A stretch of 64,000 nucleotides of DNA from Cenarchaeum symbiosum A (lineage in GTDB: Archaea; Thermoproteota; Nitrososphaeria; Nitrososphaerales; Nitrosopumilaceae). The stretch covers positions 1,598,849 through 1,662,848 of the forward strand of contig DP000238.1 in NCBI GenBank assembly GCA_000200715.1, read 5' to 3'. Positions 24,809 to 34,100 of this stretch are shown in pieces. The notes beneath the pieces were generated by a model. It did no database searches, was not told the DNA's origin, and was given only the letters and a program-made list of their open reading frames with translations. A program made the translations under genes and the position numbers. Within the stretch, counting starts at the first letter, position 1, and each line of letters begins with the position of its first letter.

Positions 24809-24881
24809 GGCCTCCGGGGGGAATCGAACACCCGTCCGGGGATCCACAGTCCCCTATACTAGCCACTATACGACGGAGGCC
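24809..24881 (-). tRNA. tRNA-His (anticodon GTG)
   Basis: On the minus strand the acceptor GCCTCCG pairs with CGGAGGC. The extra 5' G (position -1) is encoded opposite discriminator C73, the identity pair of tRNA-His. U8 is present, the D loop contains TGGCTAG, the anticodon stem GGGGA/TCCCC holds loop CTGTGGA (anticodon GTG), and the T loop is TTCGATT. One T-stem position is mismatched. CCA is not encoded. A TATA-like TATAATTC block lies ~25 bp upstream near 24905. Confidence 0.93.
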
Positions 24882-24991
24882 ACGCACGGGCGGGGCCCCC
24901 ATGGGGTATAATTCTTTTATCAATGAGGAGGCCTGCGGGTGGATTCCGGCAGGGGGCATGCCGTAGGTTTATTACTTTGTTAGTGGCGCTC

Positions 24992-25084
24992 ATGTCTGTG
25001 AATGCAAAGTCCTGGTGGATACTCATGGGGATAGTCGCGGTCGGCATGTACATTGCAAGCTACAACCTGCTGCCGTTCCACTAG
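24992..25084 (+). CDS. 30-residue single-pass membrane protein
   Basis: A very small gene from ATG to TAG: MSVNAKSWWILMGIVAVGMY then IASYNLLPFH. Residues ~8-27 form one strongly hydrophobic helix with flanking polar ends. A TTTATTA box at 24968-24974 lies ~21 nt before the ATG, matching the leaderless pattern of neighbours. Base use is codon-like (third-position G/C). Such proteins are often subunits or regulators of membrane complexes, but nothing here says which. Confidence 0.55.
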   Translation: MSVNAKSWWILMGIVAVGMYIASYNLLPFH

Positions 25085-25188
25085 GGACGTTTCCGCGGCG
25101 TCATATTGACATCCCTATCGCATGATTTTCATGGGTTAGTGGCAGGAGCCGGGCCGACCGGCAGGAGAAGAAACAAAACAAGCCGGCA

Positions 25189-26616
25189 TTGGAGGACATT
25201 CGAATGAGGCTGCTGGTTCCGGATAACTCGGTACTGTGGACATCATCGGGGCTTTGCCTTGGGAGGGACTTGACATATGGCACGGAGATCTATACCGTGG
25301 ATGCCGATGACAACCTGCACCTGCATCCCATAATGGAGGAGCCCGACGATCCGGAAGAATTCAGGACCTGCACCATGCTAACAAAAGCCGGCACCCACAC
25401 ATCAATACCGGTATACAGGATAGGCGGGGGCGCCGGAGCACCTGTCATAGGACAGGTAAATGAAGAAGATATCATCGAGCCCGTGGAAGACAAGCATGTA
25501 AGAAGCTTCATAGCTGCACAAAACGAAGCTGCGGCGGGGCTTGCCGAGAGAGCCCCACTGTCCGCCATTGGGGCCTATTACCTGGGAAGATCGGGGCTGA
25601 AGCCCAACAAGGAGGCCCTCTATTTTGCAAGCAGCAGCATGGAGTCGGCTGCGCGTTTGGCCAGAGAGATGCAAGATAATCTAGTGCCAGAATTTGGTGG
25701 AGAGGTATCTATTATGCAGGGAATAGTAAGGCTAGGTTATGGAAAACAGGAGGCACGACACATTACTTTGTACAGGTCCGACCGCCTCTACAAACTCCGC
25801 TGCAGGATTAATCTTAGAGAGGGCAAAATCAGCAGTGCGGTGTACGCATGGGGCATGGGCATACTCTACCAGTTCCTGCGCGGTTTGTTTGAATCAGGAC
25901 TCGAGTACCACTTGGATGCGTTTACTAGAGGGGCCGGAGGTGAGAGATATGCAGTGCTGAATGTTCCCTGGAACTCACCCACTAGAAATCTACTCCAGTC
26001 GTCGTGTCATTTGTGGAAGAAGTACAGACTTTCCATGTTCAAGACCAAGCACCAGAGAAGCGTGGGGGAAGTGAAAGTTGAGCCGTACTCGGCAGGCGAC
26101 AGCGACTGGACTGTGCTGGAAATAAAGCGGCACGTGGCGAGATGTCACGAAATAGAGGTTCCCGATGAACATTCCGTCATCATCGACAACATGATCGTGA
26201 GACCCGTGAAGCTTACAGAGGACATACTAGATGAGATCACCTCTGACTGGGAGGACAAACAGGAACAAGGGCAGGATCTCGCCGTACTAAGAAGGAAGAT
26301 TAATTCTGTAGCGGCACTGGATACAATAGTCAAGCCAATCCGGGAGGCTGTCCATGGAAAGAGTGGTATACATACGGTGGGAATAATAAAGAACGTTAGC
26401 AAGGCCATAGAATCCAGCACCAGATATGGACTTACAAAATACGCCTTCGTTATTCTACGCGATGATACCGGGGAGGTCAAGATGAAACTGTGGGGCGAGC
26501 TGGCTGATAATGTCGCCGAGGGGGACATACTAGAGATCTCGGGAGCCTATACCAGAAACGGCATACTCAATAATTCCATGGATGGGCATGCCGTGGTAAT
26601 AGATCCCGATAAGTGA
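25189..26616 (+). CDS. Intein-derived domain fused to an RPA-like OB fold
   Basis: 475 residues. The C-terminal ~80 residues (about 396-470) form an RPA/aspartyl-tRNA-synthetase-type OB fold ('TVGIIKNVSKAIESS', 'FVILRDDTGEVKMKLWGE', 'DILEISGAYTRNG'), so single-stranded nucleic acid binding is likely. The first ~340 residues follow the order of an intein: a Hint-like start ('PDNSVLWTSSGLCLG', 'LTYGTEIYTVDADDN', residues 11-42), LAGLIDADG-like helices 'SAIGAYYLGRSGL' (125-137) and 'FLRGLFESGLEY' (229-240), then Hint block F/G ('ARCHEIEVPDEHSVII', 317-332). The nucleophilic Cys1, the terminal His-Asn and the LAGLIDADG acidic residues are missing, so it should neither splice nor cut. Start could be the Met6 codon (ATGAGGCTG). 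The 3' end faces the DISARM-like operon. Confidence 0.7.
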   Translation: MEDIRMRLLVPDNSVLWTSSGLCLGRDLTYGTEIYTVDADDNLHLHPIMEEPDDPEEFRTCTMLTKAGTHTSIPVYRIGGGAGAPVIGQVNEEDIIEPVEDKHVRSFIAAQNEAAAGLAERAPLSAIGAYYLGRSGLKPNKEALYFASSSMESAARLAREMQDNLVPEFGGEVSIMQGIVRLGYGKQEARHITLYRSDRLYKLRCRINLREGKISSAVYAWGMGILYQFLRGLFESGLEYHLDAFTRGAGGERYAVLNVPWNSPTRNLLQSSCHLWKKYRLSMFKTKHQRSVGEVKVEPYSAGDSDWTVLEIKRHVARCHEIEVPDEHSVIIDNMIVRPVKLTEDILDEITSDWEDKQEQGQDLAVLRRKINSVAALDTIVKPIREAVHGKSGIHTVGIIKNVSKAIESSTRYGLTKYAFVILRDDTGEVKMKLWGELADNVAEGDILEISGAYTRNGILNNSMDGHAVVIDPDK

Positions 26617-26752
26617 GACGAAATCGTTATCTTCCTGTCATAAGCGTGCAATGTGGAAACTACCCTGTTATGCAGAGTAACGATTTCTAATCGACGGGGT
26701 TTGATCAGTGTTGTAGTTTGGTTGTACATCGATCCGAAGGTCCGTATCAAGT
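26617..26752. other. Convergent spacer with a 10 bp inverted repeat
   Basis: GAAATCGTTA at 26620-26629 and its exact complement TAACGATTTC at 26678-26687 enclose 48 nt between two convergent genes. It may be a terminator for both, a small RNA, or the edge scar of the island. Confidence 0.4.
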
Positions 26753-28597
26753 CTATATTCCGTGATATTCCCGGAATTCCTGATAGCCAAGCTTGACCGC
26801 ATCGTTATTGTACATGAATATATTATCCTCAACCGTTACTATTGTACAGCGGTTGCCCTCTCTGCCACCGAATTCCTCTCCACGAAGACCCCTGCCGACC
26901 ATCTGTTGATAAGCCACAACACTGGTAGTTGGCCTAGCAATTACCACCATGTCTATCTTGGGCGAATCGAACCCGGTCGATAGCACATTATAATTACACA
27001 TTACTTGAATTTTGCTATCATCAGGACCGTTGAAAATATCCACGAACATCTTTCTTACAGAGTGTCGGGTTTCTGATGTGATGCACACGCTTCCCACATC
27101 TTCTTCTTCTAAAATCCGTGCCATGGCATTGGACTGAGACACATTTGGTCCGAAATAGAGAATTTTTTTATTATTACGGGCCTCCTTTAGTACATAATCT
27201 TTGATGAGGCGGTTCCGTTCTGCCATTATGGCCACACCTCTCATCCATTTGTCATTACCTCGTTTCAAATAAGCCGAATTTTCCATATCCAGCTTGACAT
27301 CACCCACTCCGATAGAGACAAATTCTGCATCTGCAAGATACTTCCATTGTGTGAGTTTTTTCCTCATATAATCCATATTCTGCCAGTTGTCATCAAAGGA
27401 TACTCCCCTCTCAGCAGAAGGACTGAACTTCTGGCACGGATATACTGTGTTATTTCGATACATGTTGTGTAATTTTCTGGTCCCCCCTGGTTCTTTCCGT
27501 TCCGGGGTCGCCGATAGGCCGATAAGTGGAATTCTGGAATCATTCTCTGTCTCTGACCCTGACCGTGAAAGGCCAAGATGCTCCAGCACCTCAACGTATG
27601 ATGGTGCAATCGAATGGTGTGCTTCGTCGATTATAATGGTGGATAAATTCTCACGAAGTGAATCCAGTTTTTCACTAGAGGCACTGAGCTTTTGAATGCT
27701 TGCCACAATTATGCCATGTTCATCATATACAGGTAAATCATTATCACCCCATGTGCGGTAGATATTTAGAATTCCGCCCTTGCCATATCTTTCCCAGATC
27801 TGCTTAAAACATACAACAGCTTGCTCGCACACTTCTTGCGTATCAGCAATCCAGAGTATGTTTTTGTCCGGTCCGGACTGGTTAAGCAGAGCAACGGCAG
27901 CCTCCACCACCATTCTAGTCTTCCCCGATCCCGTAGGCAAGGACACAATTGCCCTCCCGCCCCTACTTTGCAGGATCTGCAGTACTTGAGCCCGCATGTT
28001 CAACTGGAAGTTCTTAAGCGGTTTGATCTCTGATATTGGTATAACTTCTTCCGTTCTAGACGGCCTTGGATCACTGGGCAAACCAGAAAAGATAGACGAT
28101 ATGCGCAAAGCCCGTACAAACTCCCTTGCATACCGGCGTCCCGGACGCCAAGAATGTGCTCTGTGGTCCATAAGTTTTCTATGGTATTTTTTTGATTCTG
28201 TTACCCTATCCTCAAAAAATGCCCTTTTGATTCCGTCGTGTTCTTCTTCACTTACATTGATTGCACTGTGGTAAATACTATGTATATCGTCATACCTTTC
28301 CGTAGCAAGTAATTTGTTCAGTATCTCATCTCTTAACTTAATACCCATGCTCCCCTCAAAGATCTCTGTACCGAACATGTTGACAAGGACCTGTGGGAGT
28401 TTGGAGTTTTCTATTTCTCTCGCAGCCTCATCTATATTGGTTGCAAGTATACTTTCCAGTCCCGGTGATCTGTCCTCTAGATGTTCACGTAGGAACTTGG
28501 CCGCATCTCTATCATTGCCTGAATTAAAAATCTCGCTTAGGACCTTTCCAGCAATCTTCTTTTCTTCCTTAGTTGGCACAAGCCTCCTTTCAACCAT
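26753..28597 (-). CDS. DEAH-box SF2 helicase of the DISARM-like operon
   Basis: 614 residues. After a helical N-terminal domain of ~190 residues comes a two-lobed SF2 helicase: Walker A PTGSGKT (221-227), DEAH (324-327), motif III LSATPER (361-367) and motif VI 'QMVGRGLRG'. It resembles the helicase part of type III/type I restriction subunits and XPB-like proteins, but no nuclease motif is visible. It is the last gene of the operon; its ATG shares 1 nt with the stop of the PLD gene. Canonical class 2 DISARM does not have this gene, so it may be the local replacement for an accessory subunit. Confidence 0.88.
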   Translation of the reverse strand: MVERRLVPTKEEKKIAGKVLSEIFNSGNDRDAAKFLREHLEDRSPGLESILATNIDEAAREIENSKLPQVLVNMFGTEIFEGSMGIKLRDEILNKLLATERYDDIHSIYHSAINVSEEEHDGIKRAFFEDRVTESKKYHRKLMDHRAHSWRPGRRYAREFVRALRISSIFSGLPSDPRPSRTEEVIPISEIKPLKNFQLNMRAQVLQILQSRGGRAIVSLPTGSGKTRMVVEAAVALLNQSGPDKNILWIADTQEVCEQAVVCFKQIWERYGKGGILNIYRTWGDNDLPVYDEHGIIVASIQKLSASSEKLDSLRENLSTIIIDEAHHSIAPSYVEVLEHLGLSRSGSETENDSRIPLIGLSATPERKEPGGTRKLHNMYRNNTVYPCQKFSPSAERGVSFDDNWQNMDYMRKKLTQWKYLADAEFVSIGVGDVKLDMENSAYLKRGNDKWMRGVAIMAERNRLIKDYVLKEARNNKKILYFGPNVSQSNAMARILEEEDVGSVCITSETRHSVRKMFVDIFNGPDDSKIQVMCNYNVLSTGFDSPKIDMVVIARPTTSVVAYQQMVGRGLRGEEFGGREGNRCTIVTVEDNIFMYNNDAVKLGYQEFREYHGI

Positions 28598-29364
28598 TAT
28601 TTATCAATCCTAACAAAGTATTCTTCCTTGATCATACCGTCAATTAGATCTGCCATACGTCCCGCCGCAGGACCACGCACAAGAAGACCCAATTCAAAAT
28701 TGACTTCGGTCCCCAGCCCAGTAAGATTTGCTGAGCCCACCAGCATCTCTCGCCTGCCCACTACTATGACCTTTGCGTGCATCTTATATTTTCCATAATC
28801 TTTTTCTTTCCGGGCATATATTGTAGGACGCATGAGCTTTCCCTTCGGAAAGCACTTGCTCAGTTCTCTATCGTTGACGCTACTGCTATCCACCACCAAG
28901 TCCACCAAGATACCTGTCTTAAGACATGAATTGAGCTCTTGTATTATGCTTGCTGCTCCGTGGGTAATACGGTAACCCACTATCAACACTCTTTCACCTC
29001 TCTTTGCAGATTTTAGTAGTTCCACTATGACCGGCTCAGTATTACGAGTGCCAGAACTTGTGCTGCTTGGACCGGTCCAAATAATTTCAGTGCCGCTGGA
29101 TTCTGCCAATGCGAGGGTCTTTGTAGAATTCCATGCTGTCAACACCGAGTAAACTAATTCATCGTCAATCATTGGATCTGATATAATCCTCACCAGGCGT
29201 TCTGCTTTATCTCCGTAAATACCGGCTACCTCTCCAATATTATACCTAGTCATCTCAGCACCAGAATCCCATGCTGACAGGAGTTTTTGGATTGCAGGTT
29301 GGGGCAGATCATGTACTGCACCAAGAATTCTGTCTGCAGTGCTCCTTAGGTGAACCGTGTCCAT
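28597..29364 (-). CDS. drmC: PLD-domain protein, DrmC-like
   Basis: 255 residues of the phospholipase D superfamily with one HKD half-site: HAK at 196-198 (KMHAKVIVVGRREMLVG) followed by SAN at 211-213 and Asn/Glu in 'NFELGLLV'. A single half-site implies dimerisation to build the active site. The N-terminal ~80 residues are helical, as in DrmC. Position after a DUF1998 gene and DrmA-like helicase matches DISARM drmC; in characterised DISARM DrmC is dispensable or partly so. It overlaps drmB by 19 nt, which suggests translational coupling. Confidence 0.88.
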   Translation of the reverse strand: MDTVHLRSTADRILGAVHDLPQPAIQKLLSAWDSGAEMTRYNIGEVAGIYGDKAERLVRIISDPMIDDELVYSVLTAWNSTKTLALAESSGTEIIWTGPSSTSSGTRNTEPVIVELLKSAKRGERVLIVGYRITHGAASIIQELNSCLKTGILVDLVVDSSSVNDRELSKCFPKGKLMRPTIYARKEKDYGKYKMHAKVIVVGRREMLVGSANLTGLGTEVNFELGLLVRGPAAGRMADLIDGMIKEEYFVRIDK

Positions 29365-31142
29365 TTTTTGAAGAATCCGGCCTCGTCGGACCTAAGAGTT
29401 TTCACCACAAGTTCCCTGTCAAGTAGATTGTTCATGGATTCACAGCACGTTTCTGGGAGTAGTGTGCATGCATGACAAGCTGCACCCACCATCCGTGGCA
29501 TCTTCTTGGCCTCCTGCATCGAGCATAATGGATCGCACGAACATGTAGCTGAACCGTCTAATCCGTCTTCCAATATTCTCCATATCCGGTTACTATTCCT
29601 GTTACCCAGACCTGTGAGACCACCCAGAGAACCGTCACTGCTAGAGGATGCAGTGTAGATGAGTATTCCTGCCATGTCCTTGTCACAGTAGATCCTTTCT
29701 TTAAGCGATGCGGTGGTATACCCGGCATTACGTGCTATACTTCTGATTATCATATGTGAAAGTGTGTGGAGAAATATGTATTTTGGACTGTACTGGACAT
29801 CCTCTAGTTTCAAATTATCAATGTTGGGGATTGTCATGAGATCGCTAAATCTGTCCCGCACAACCTCAGTCCGCTGCCAGTCCTCCATCGCATTATTTTG
29901 AAAGCTCATGAAAATTCCCTCCCCAATATTTTCAGAGACTGGTAGCCATTCAATTCTCCCTTTTCCAACCGGAGATACCCGTCTCTCGTTAGGATCAAAT
30001 GGTTCCAGTCTCGTAAAACCAGTTACAGCGGATACTATTCTAATGCTCTTGGCCAGTACTCCCCTTTTCACAAGCGCAAGGGATGCAGGTTTATTTTCCA
30101 GTGTTTCAATCTGTAACACACCTTCAGTTATCCTATCCCCCGAGTCAAGCGCACCAAACTCAATCCGCCGTATATCCATCTTATCATCGAGTTTTTCTAT
30201 CAAGCCTATTCTTTCTTTCACATCTTTTGAAGTCCAGCGGCCCTCGGGATTGTCGGTTGTTTTTAGTCTGAACTGAACTTCAAGCCACACATCGAAGTTT
30301 TTAGTATTGTTACGAGTAGAAATTATCTCTCTATTTTGGTAGATCATCTGCGCTAATTCATCCCCAAAGCGCGGAATTGTAACTGCTCTGCGTATAAGCG
30401 GAAAATACATGTTCGTGGCTCCCTTGAAAATGCCCTGCATGACAACCTGTCCCTTATCACTAGTACAGTCTCCACCTGCATCATCTAGCCAAGGCCTGCG
30501 CCCAGAGCAGTATACCTTTATTCCCCGCAAGCCATTTTTAGATAGTGAACCGCCCATGCTCCTCGAAGCACCGCAGGAATGATTCCTACATTCCAAGATA
30601 GTAGAATCCAGAGATAGTGACTTGTAGTTATTAATTAGATAAAGCTGCGCCTTATTTTCAGGACATTTGTTTCGTTCTTCTTCGGTCCTATGAGCCCAAC
30701 GGTACCATGGAAATTCATCGAGATGTCCGTTTGCACATACTGCCACATATCTAACTGGGAAGATCTTAGAAGGCGCGATATGCTCCTTACTTGTGCATTC
30801 TATAGAGATACATTTCGTTTTCAACCCTCTCTCATTTCTCTTCTGTAGCTTCTTGCAGCTGGAACAATATCCCCATATTGGAAAACTTTTAACAGGTATC
30901 TGCCCTGGATGGTCTGGATCTTGATGTGATGATATTGATACTAATTGTGTAAGATCTTTCAGGGTATTTTTTCTAATCTCCCGTAGCAGTAATTCCTCTG
31001 TTATGGGATGAAACTCCTCACTCTTCCATCGATTGAGCCCCATTATTATCATGGAATCAATCTGGTTGTCATAGATGGATCCGGGTCCAAATACTCCAGT
31101 AACCTGACTAGGGCGAATTTGGTTGGACAGTGGATAAGTCAT
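29346..31142 (-). CDS. drmB: DUF1998 protein, DrmB-like
   Basis: 598 residues. The DUF1998 signature is at the C-terminal side: LHTLSHMIIRSIA (458-470), 'MAGILIYTASSSSDGSLGGL' and a cysteine cluster 'CSCDPLC' followed by 'CHACTLLPETCC'. An earlier pair (CSSC near residue 94) may bind zinc too. In DISARM, DrmB works with the DrmA helicase as the core complex that senses and acts on incoming DNA. It is sandwiched between drmA (stop/start abut) and drmC (19 nt overlap). Amino-terminus 'LSNQIRPSQVTGVFGPGS' is typical of DrmB-like proteins. Confidence 0.9.
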   Translation of the reverse strand: MTYPLSNQIRPSQVTGVFGPGSIYDNQIDSMIIMGLNRWKSEEFHPITEELLLREIRKNTLKDLTQLVSISSHQDPDHPGQIPVKSFPIWGYCSSCKKLQKRNERGLKTKCISIECTSKEHIAPSKIFPVRYVAVCANGHLDEFPWYRWAHRTEEERNKCPENKAQLYLINNYKSLSLDSTILECRNHSCGASRSMGGSLSKNGLRGIKVYCSGRRPWLDDAGGDCTSDKGQVVMQGIFKGATNMYFPLIRRAVTIPRFGDELAQMIYQNREIISTRNNTKNFDVWLEVQFRLKTTDNPEGRWTSKDVKERIGLIEKLDDKMDIRRIEFGALDSGDRITEGVLQIETLENKPASLALVKRGVLAKSIRIVSAVTGFTRLEPFDPNERRVSPVGKGRIEWLPVSENIGEGIFMSFQNNAMEDWQRTEVVRDRFSDLMTIPNIDNLKLEDVQYSPKYIFLHTLSHMIIRSIARNAGYTTASLKERIYCDKDMAGILIYTASSSSDGSLGGLTGLGNRNSNRIWRILEDGLDGSATCSCDPLCSMQEAKKMPRMVGAACHACTLLPETCCESMNNLLDRELVVKTLRSDEAGFFKKWTRFT

Positions 31143-34100
31143 TTAATTATCGTACCTCAATAGAAGGTGTCTTTCCACATCTCTCAGTGACTCGGGCGTG
31201 CTTATCGGAAACATGTCGGTGCCCTGCCTTCCGGCTTTTGCAAATTCAACAATCAGGGGGGTATCAGAACTTTTTTTCCAACGGGTATAGCACACCGCTC
31301 CCATTTTATTACGGATAAGCTTAACCCATTCCTCCTTGAATACATCCAGCATACTCTTGAAGTCTTTGTATACGGGTGAATCTTCATGTGTTTGTTCAAT
31401 TGATTTGAACCGTTCCAAGATAAACTTAGTGGCTTCCGCACCGTCCTCTATTCTAAATCTGCTTGCATCCTTATTTTTAGCCAATGTTTCAACAGATAAA
31501 CGCATCATTGTCATGAATACTGGACGAAGGCCGCGTCTACAGGCAGGAGGGGAGAACGGAGTCAGTGTGGTCGGTTCAACTTGTTTTTGCATGGTATTGT
31601 GGAATCCATTGAAGTTCTCATAATGTGAAAGATCCCTGACCTTATGTGGATTGAATAGGGTAAAAACGCAACCAGGTGAGTCTTTTTTTCTGCCTATCCT
31701 TCCAGCTACCTGTATGTATTCAGTAACCGATTTAGGTTGGCCCACGATTGTCAATAACGAAAGTCGATTTATATCAATTCCAACAGAAATCATGCTTGTT
31801 GCAAGAAGTACAGATATTTCCTCGCCAGTTCCTAAGGGTTTTTCAATTTTAGCCCTTATGGTGTTTATTTCTCTCTGGGTCCTCCTTCCGGTCAGTTCTT
31901 CTATACCATTACCGGGAGTTCCAATGTCTCGTCTTTTATCCCCATTGCCATACTCATGTTCCGCTAGAAATCCCAGATTCGTATTTACATCGTCTTCAAT
32001 TAATCTATTTGAGCCCCCTAATTCCCTGTTGCTGTTATAATATCCAACTAGTGTCCAATAAGGGTCCACCAACTCGGACGAAGAGCCTGATCTGAGTGAT
32101 GAATGTACAGTGTGTAATAGAACGGAATAGAGTTTAGCCAACGAGTACTTGGTAGATTTATGTGAGAATGATACGCCTACAAAAATTTTGCCGGGACCGC
32201 TGCCAACTCCCCACCAAGACAGAGAATGATCTCTATTTATTCCCGGAGGGGGGAACGTTTGTACTGTGGATAAGTCGAAGAGTCTACGTATTTGCTCGGT
32301 TGCCCCTCTAGCAGTGGCTGTTGCAGCAATTACTTTCGGCCGTAAATTGTTTTTATCGCGAGTAAGAAAATCCACTGCGGTTTCGTACAATCCAACCATT
32401 GTACCGAGAGGGCCAGATATGAGGTGGAGCTCATCTTGGATTATTAAGTCAGGTGGAAATATTTCATCAACATCTCGAATGAATTCCCCTGTATGATGTC
32501 TTGTATCAGCACAATACTTGGGTGTTTCTTTAGACTGGAAACCGTGTAAATCACATTTTTTATATGGACGGCCAAGAATATTGGCTATGGTGCTCTTGAA
32601 GGGCATCCGAGCAAATTTATCGACGGTAGCAATGATCATGGAGGGACAACGAGCATACACATCTGTATCCACGGTTACTAATGGAAGTACCCTAGAGGGG
32701 TCAAATTTGTTATCGGTAAACTTGCAACCACTAGTATCATTTGTACAGCGCACCATAGTCCACTTTGTACCATCTGCATCGTATCGATAGTTGTTCGGTC
32801 CTACCTTATGACCGCACCATGGACAGTAATATGTCTGCCAAGGGGACCCCCTTTCTAGATGTTCGTCCTGGCTATTGCTTAGAGTGCGGAGGGCCTTTGA
32901 TGAATCCTCGTGGTCGTTAGGCGTCAGGCTGCCACCTACCCACAACCCGAGAAGGAATGGATCCTTGCCCAACCCTGTTATACTCCGGTCCCTCCGCAAC
33001 ACCTCCAATGCACATACCAGTGTTGAGGCCCTTTCAAACTGCTGGAGTGTCAGTAACCTTAGCGTGTATCGCATTATGACAGAAACGCCCAACCCATCCT
33101 CAATTCCTCCCCTTAACCGTCTTAGAATCATGACAAATGCAGCCGCCCCTAAATATGCCTCGGTTTTACCACCCCCTGTGGGAAACCAAATAAGATCGGC
33201 AATAGAGTTATCCTTGTGTTTTTTTGATACGAGTCCACTCAACGACATCAATATGAAAGCAATCTGAAATGGGTACCATTTCACATCTCCTGGGGCTGGT
33301 TTTGGCCATGGAAATTTAGATTTGGGATTTTTAAATTTATTTAGCGCATATTTGAAATGTATTTTCTGATAAAGCATTGCTCTATTGGTAAGTATGAATG
33401 ACTTAAGTATTATTTTACTTGTATCATCCTTGCCCTCGACGAGTAATTTAAGACCGGCAGACATCCTGTTCAGGACCCTGGTACATTCATCCATGTTTTT
33501 TTTTGCGATTGTTCTATACCTGTTGGTAATGGACTCATTTTCACCTTCCGACATGTTATCTACGCTCTGAGTAAATTCTTTTTCTACTATTTTATTCTGT
33601 TTTGTGATCCATCGTTTGTACTTATCAATCAGAGGAGACAGTATAGCTTCAATTTTCTTCTGATTATTTTCATGATCTTCTAGATTGCCAACCCAACCTA
33701 GTGCATACATGTCAACATCTTCAGGCTTATCTACATCGTCAATTTTTGCAAAAGTTTCATGAAATATGGGCATGAATGTGGTTCTAACATAAACAGGTGG
33801 GTTCTGCTTATCCCATTCAGCAGCACAACCATAACCAATTCCAAAGGTTTTTTTATCTCTATAAATTAATTCGAGTTTCTCCTCTTCATAGTTATCTGAA
33901 AATGGATTATCATAAACCGGCTTAAATGTATTATTTTCCAATGATCGAAGCTCTATCAACGGCTGAAATATACAGTTCTCTTCGTTGTGAACTTTAGTCT
34001 CAGCATAGCTGCTACCAGATCTATCCCAACTAATCCATTCCGTGTTGTTCTCCAAAAATATGTTTAGAGTGGAATTTTTATCATTTTTCCACCATATCTT

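Noticed and set aside
24808-24882. tRNA-His apparently lacking the encoded G at position -1
   Set aside because: Realigning on U8 and the D stem shows the first G (24881) is position -1, pairing with C73 (24809), so the identity element is encoded.
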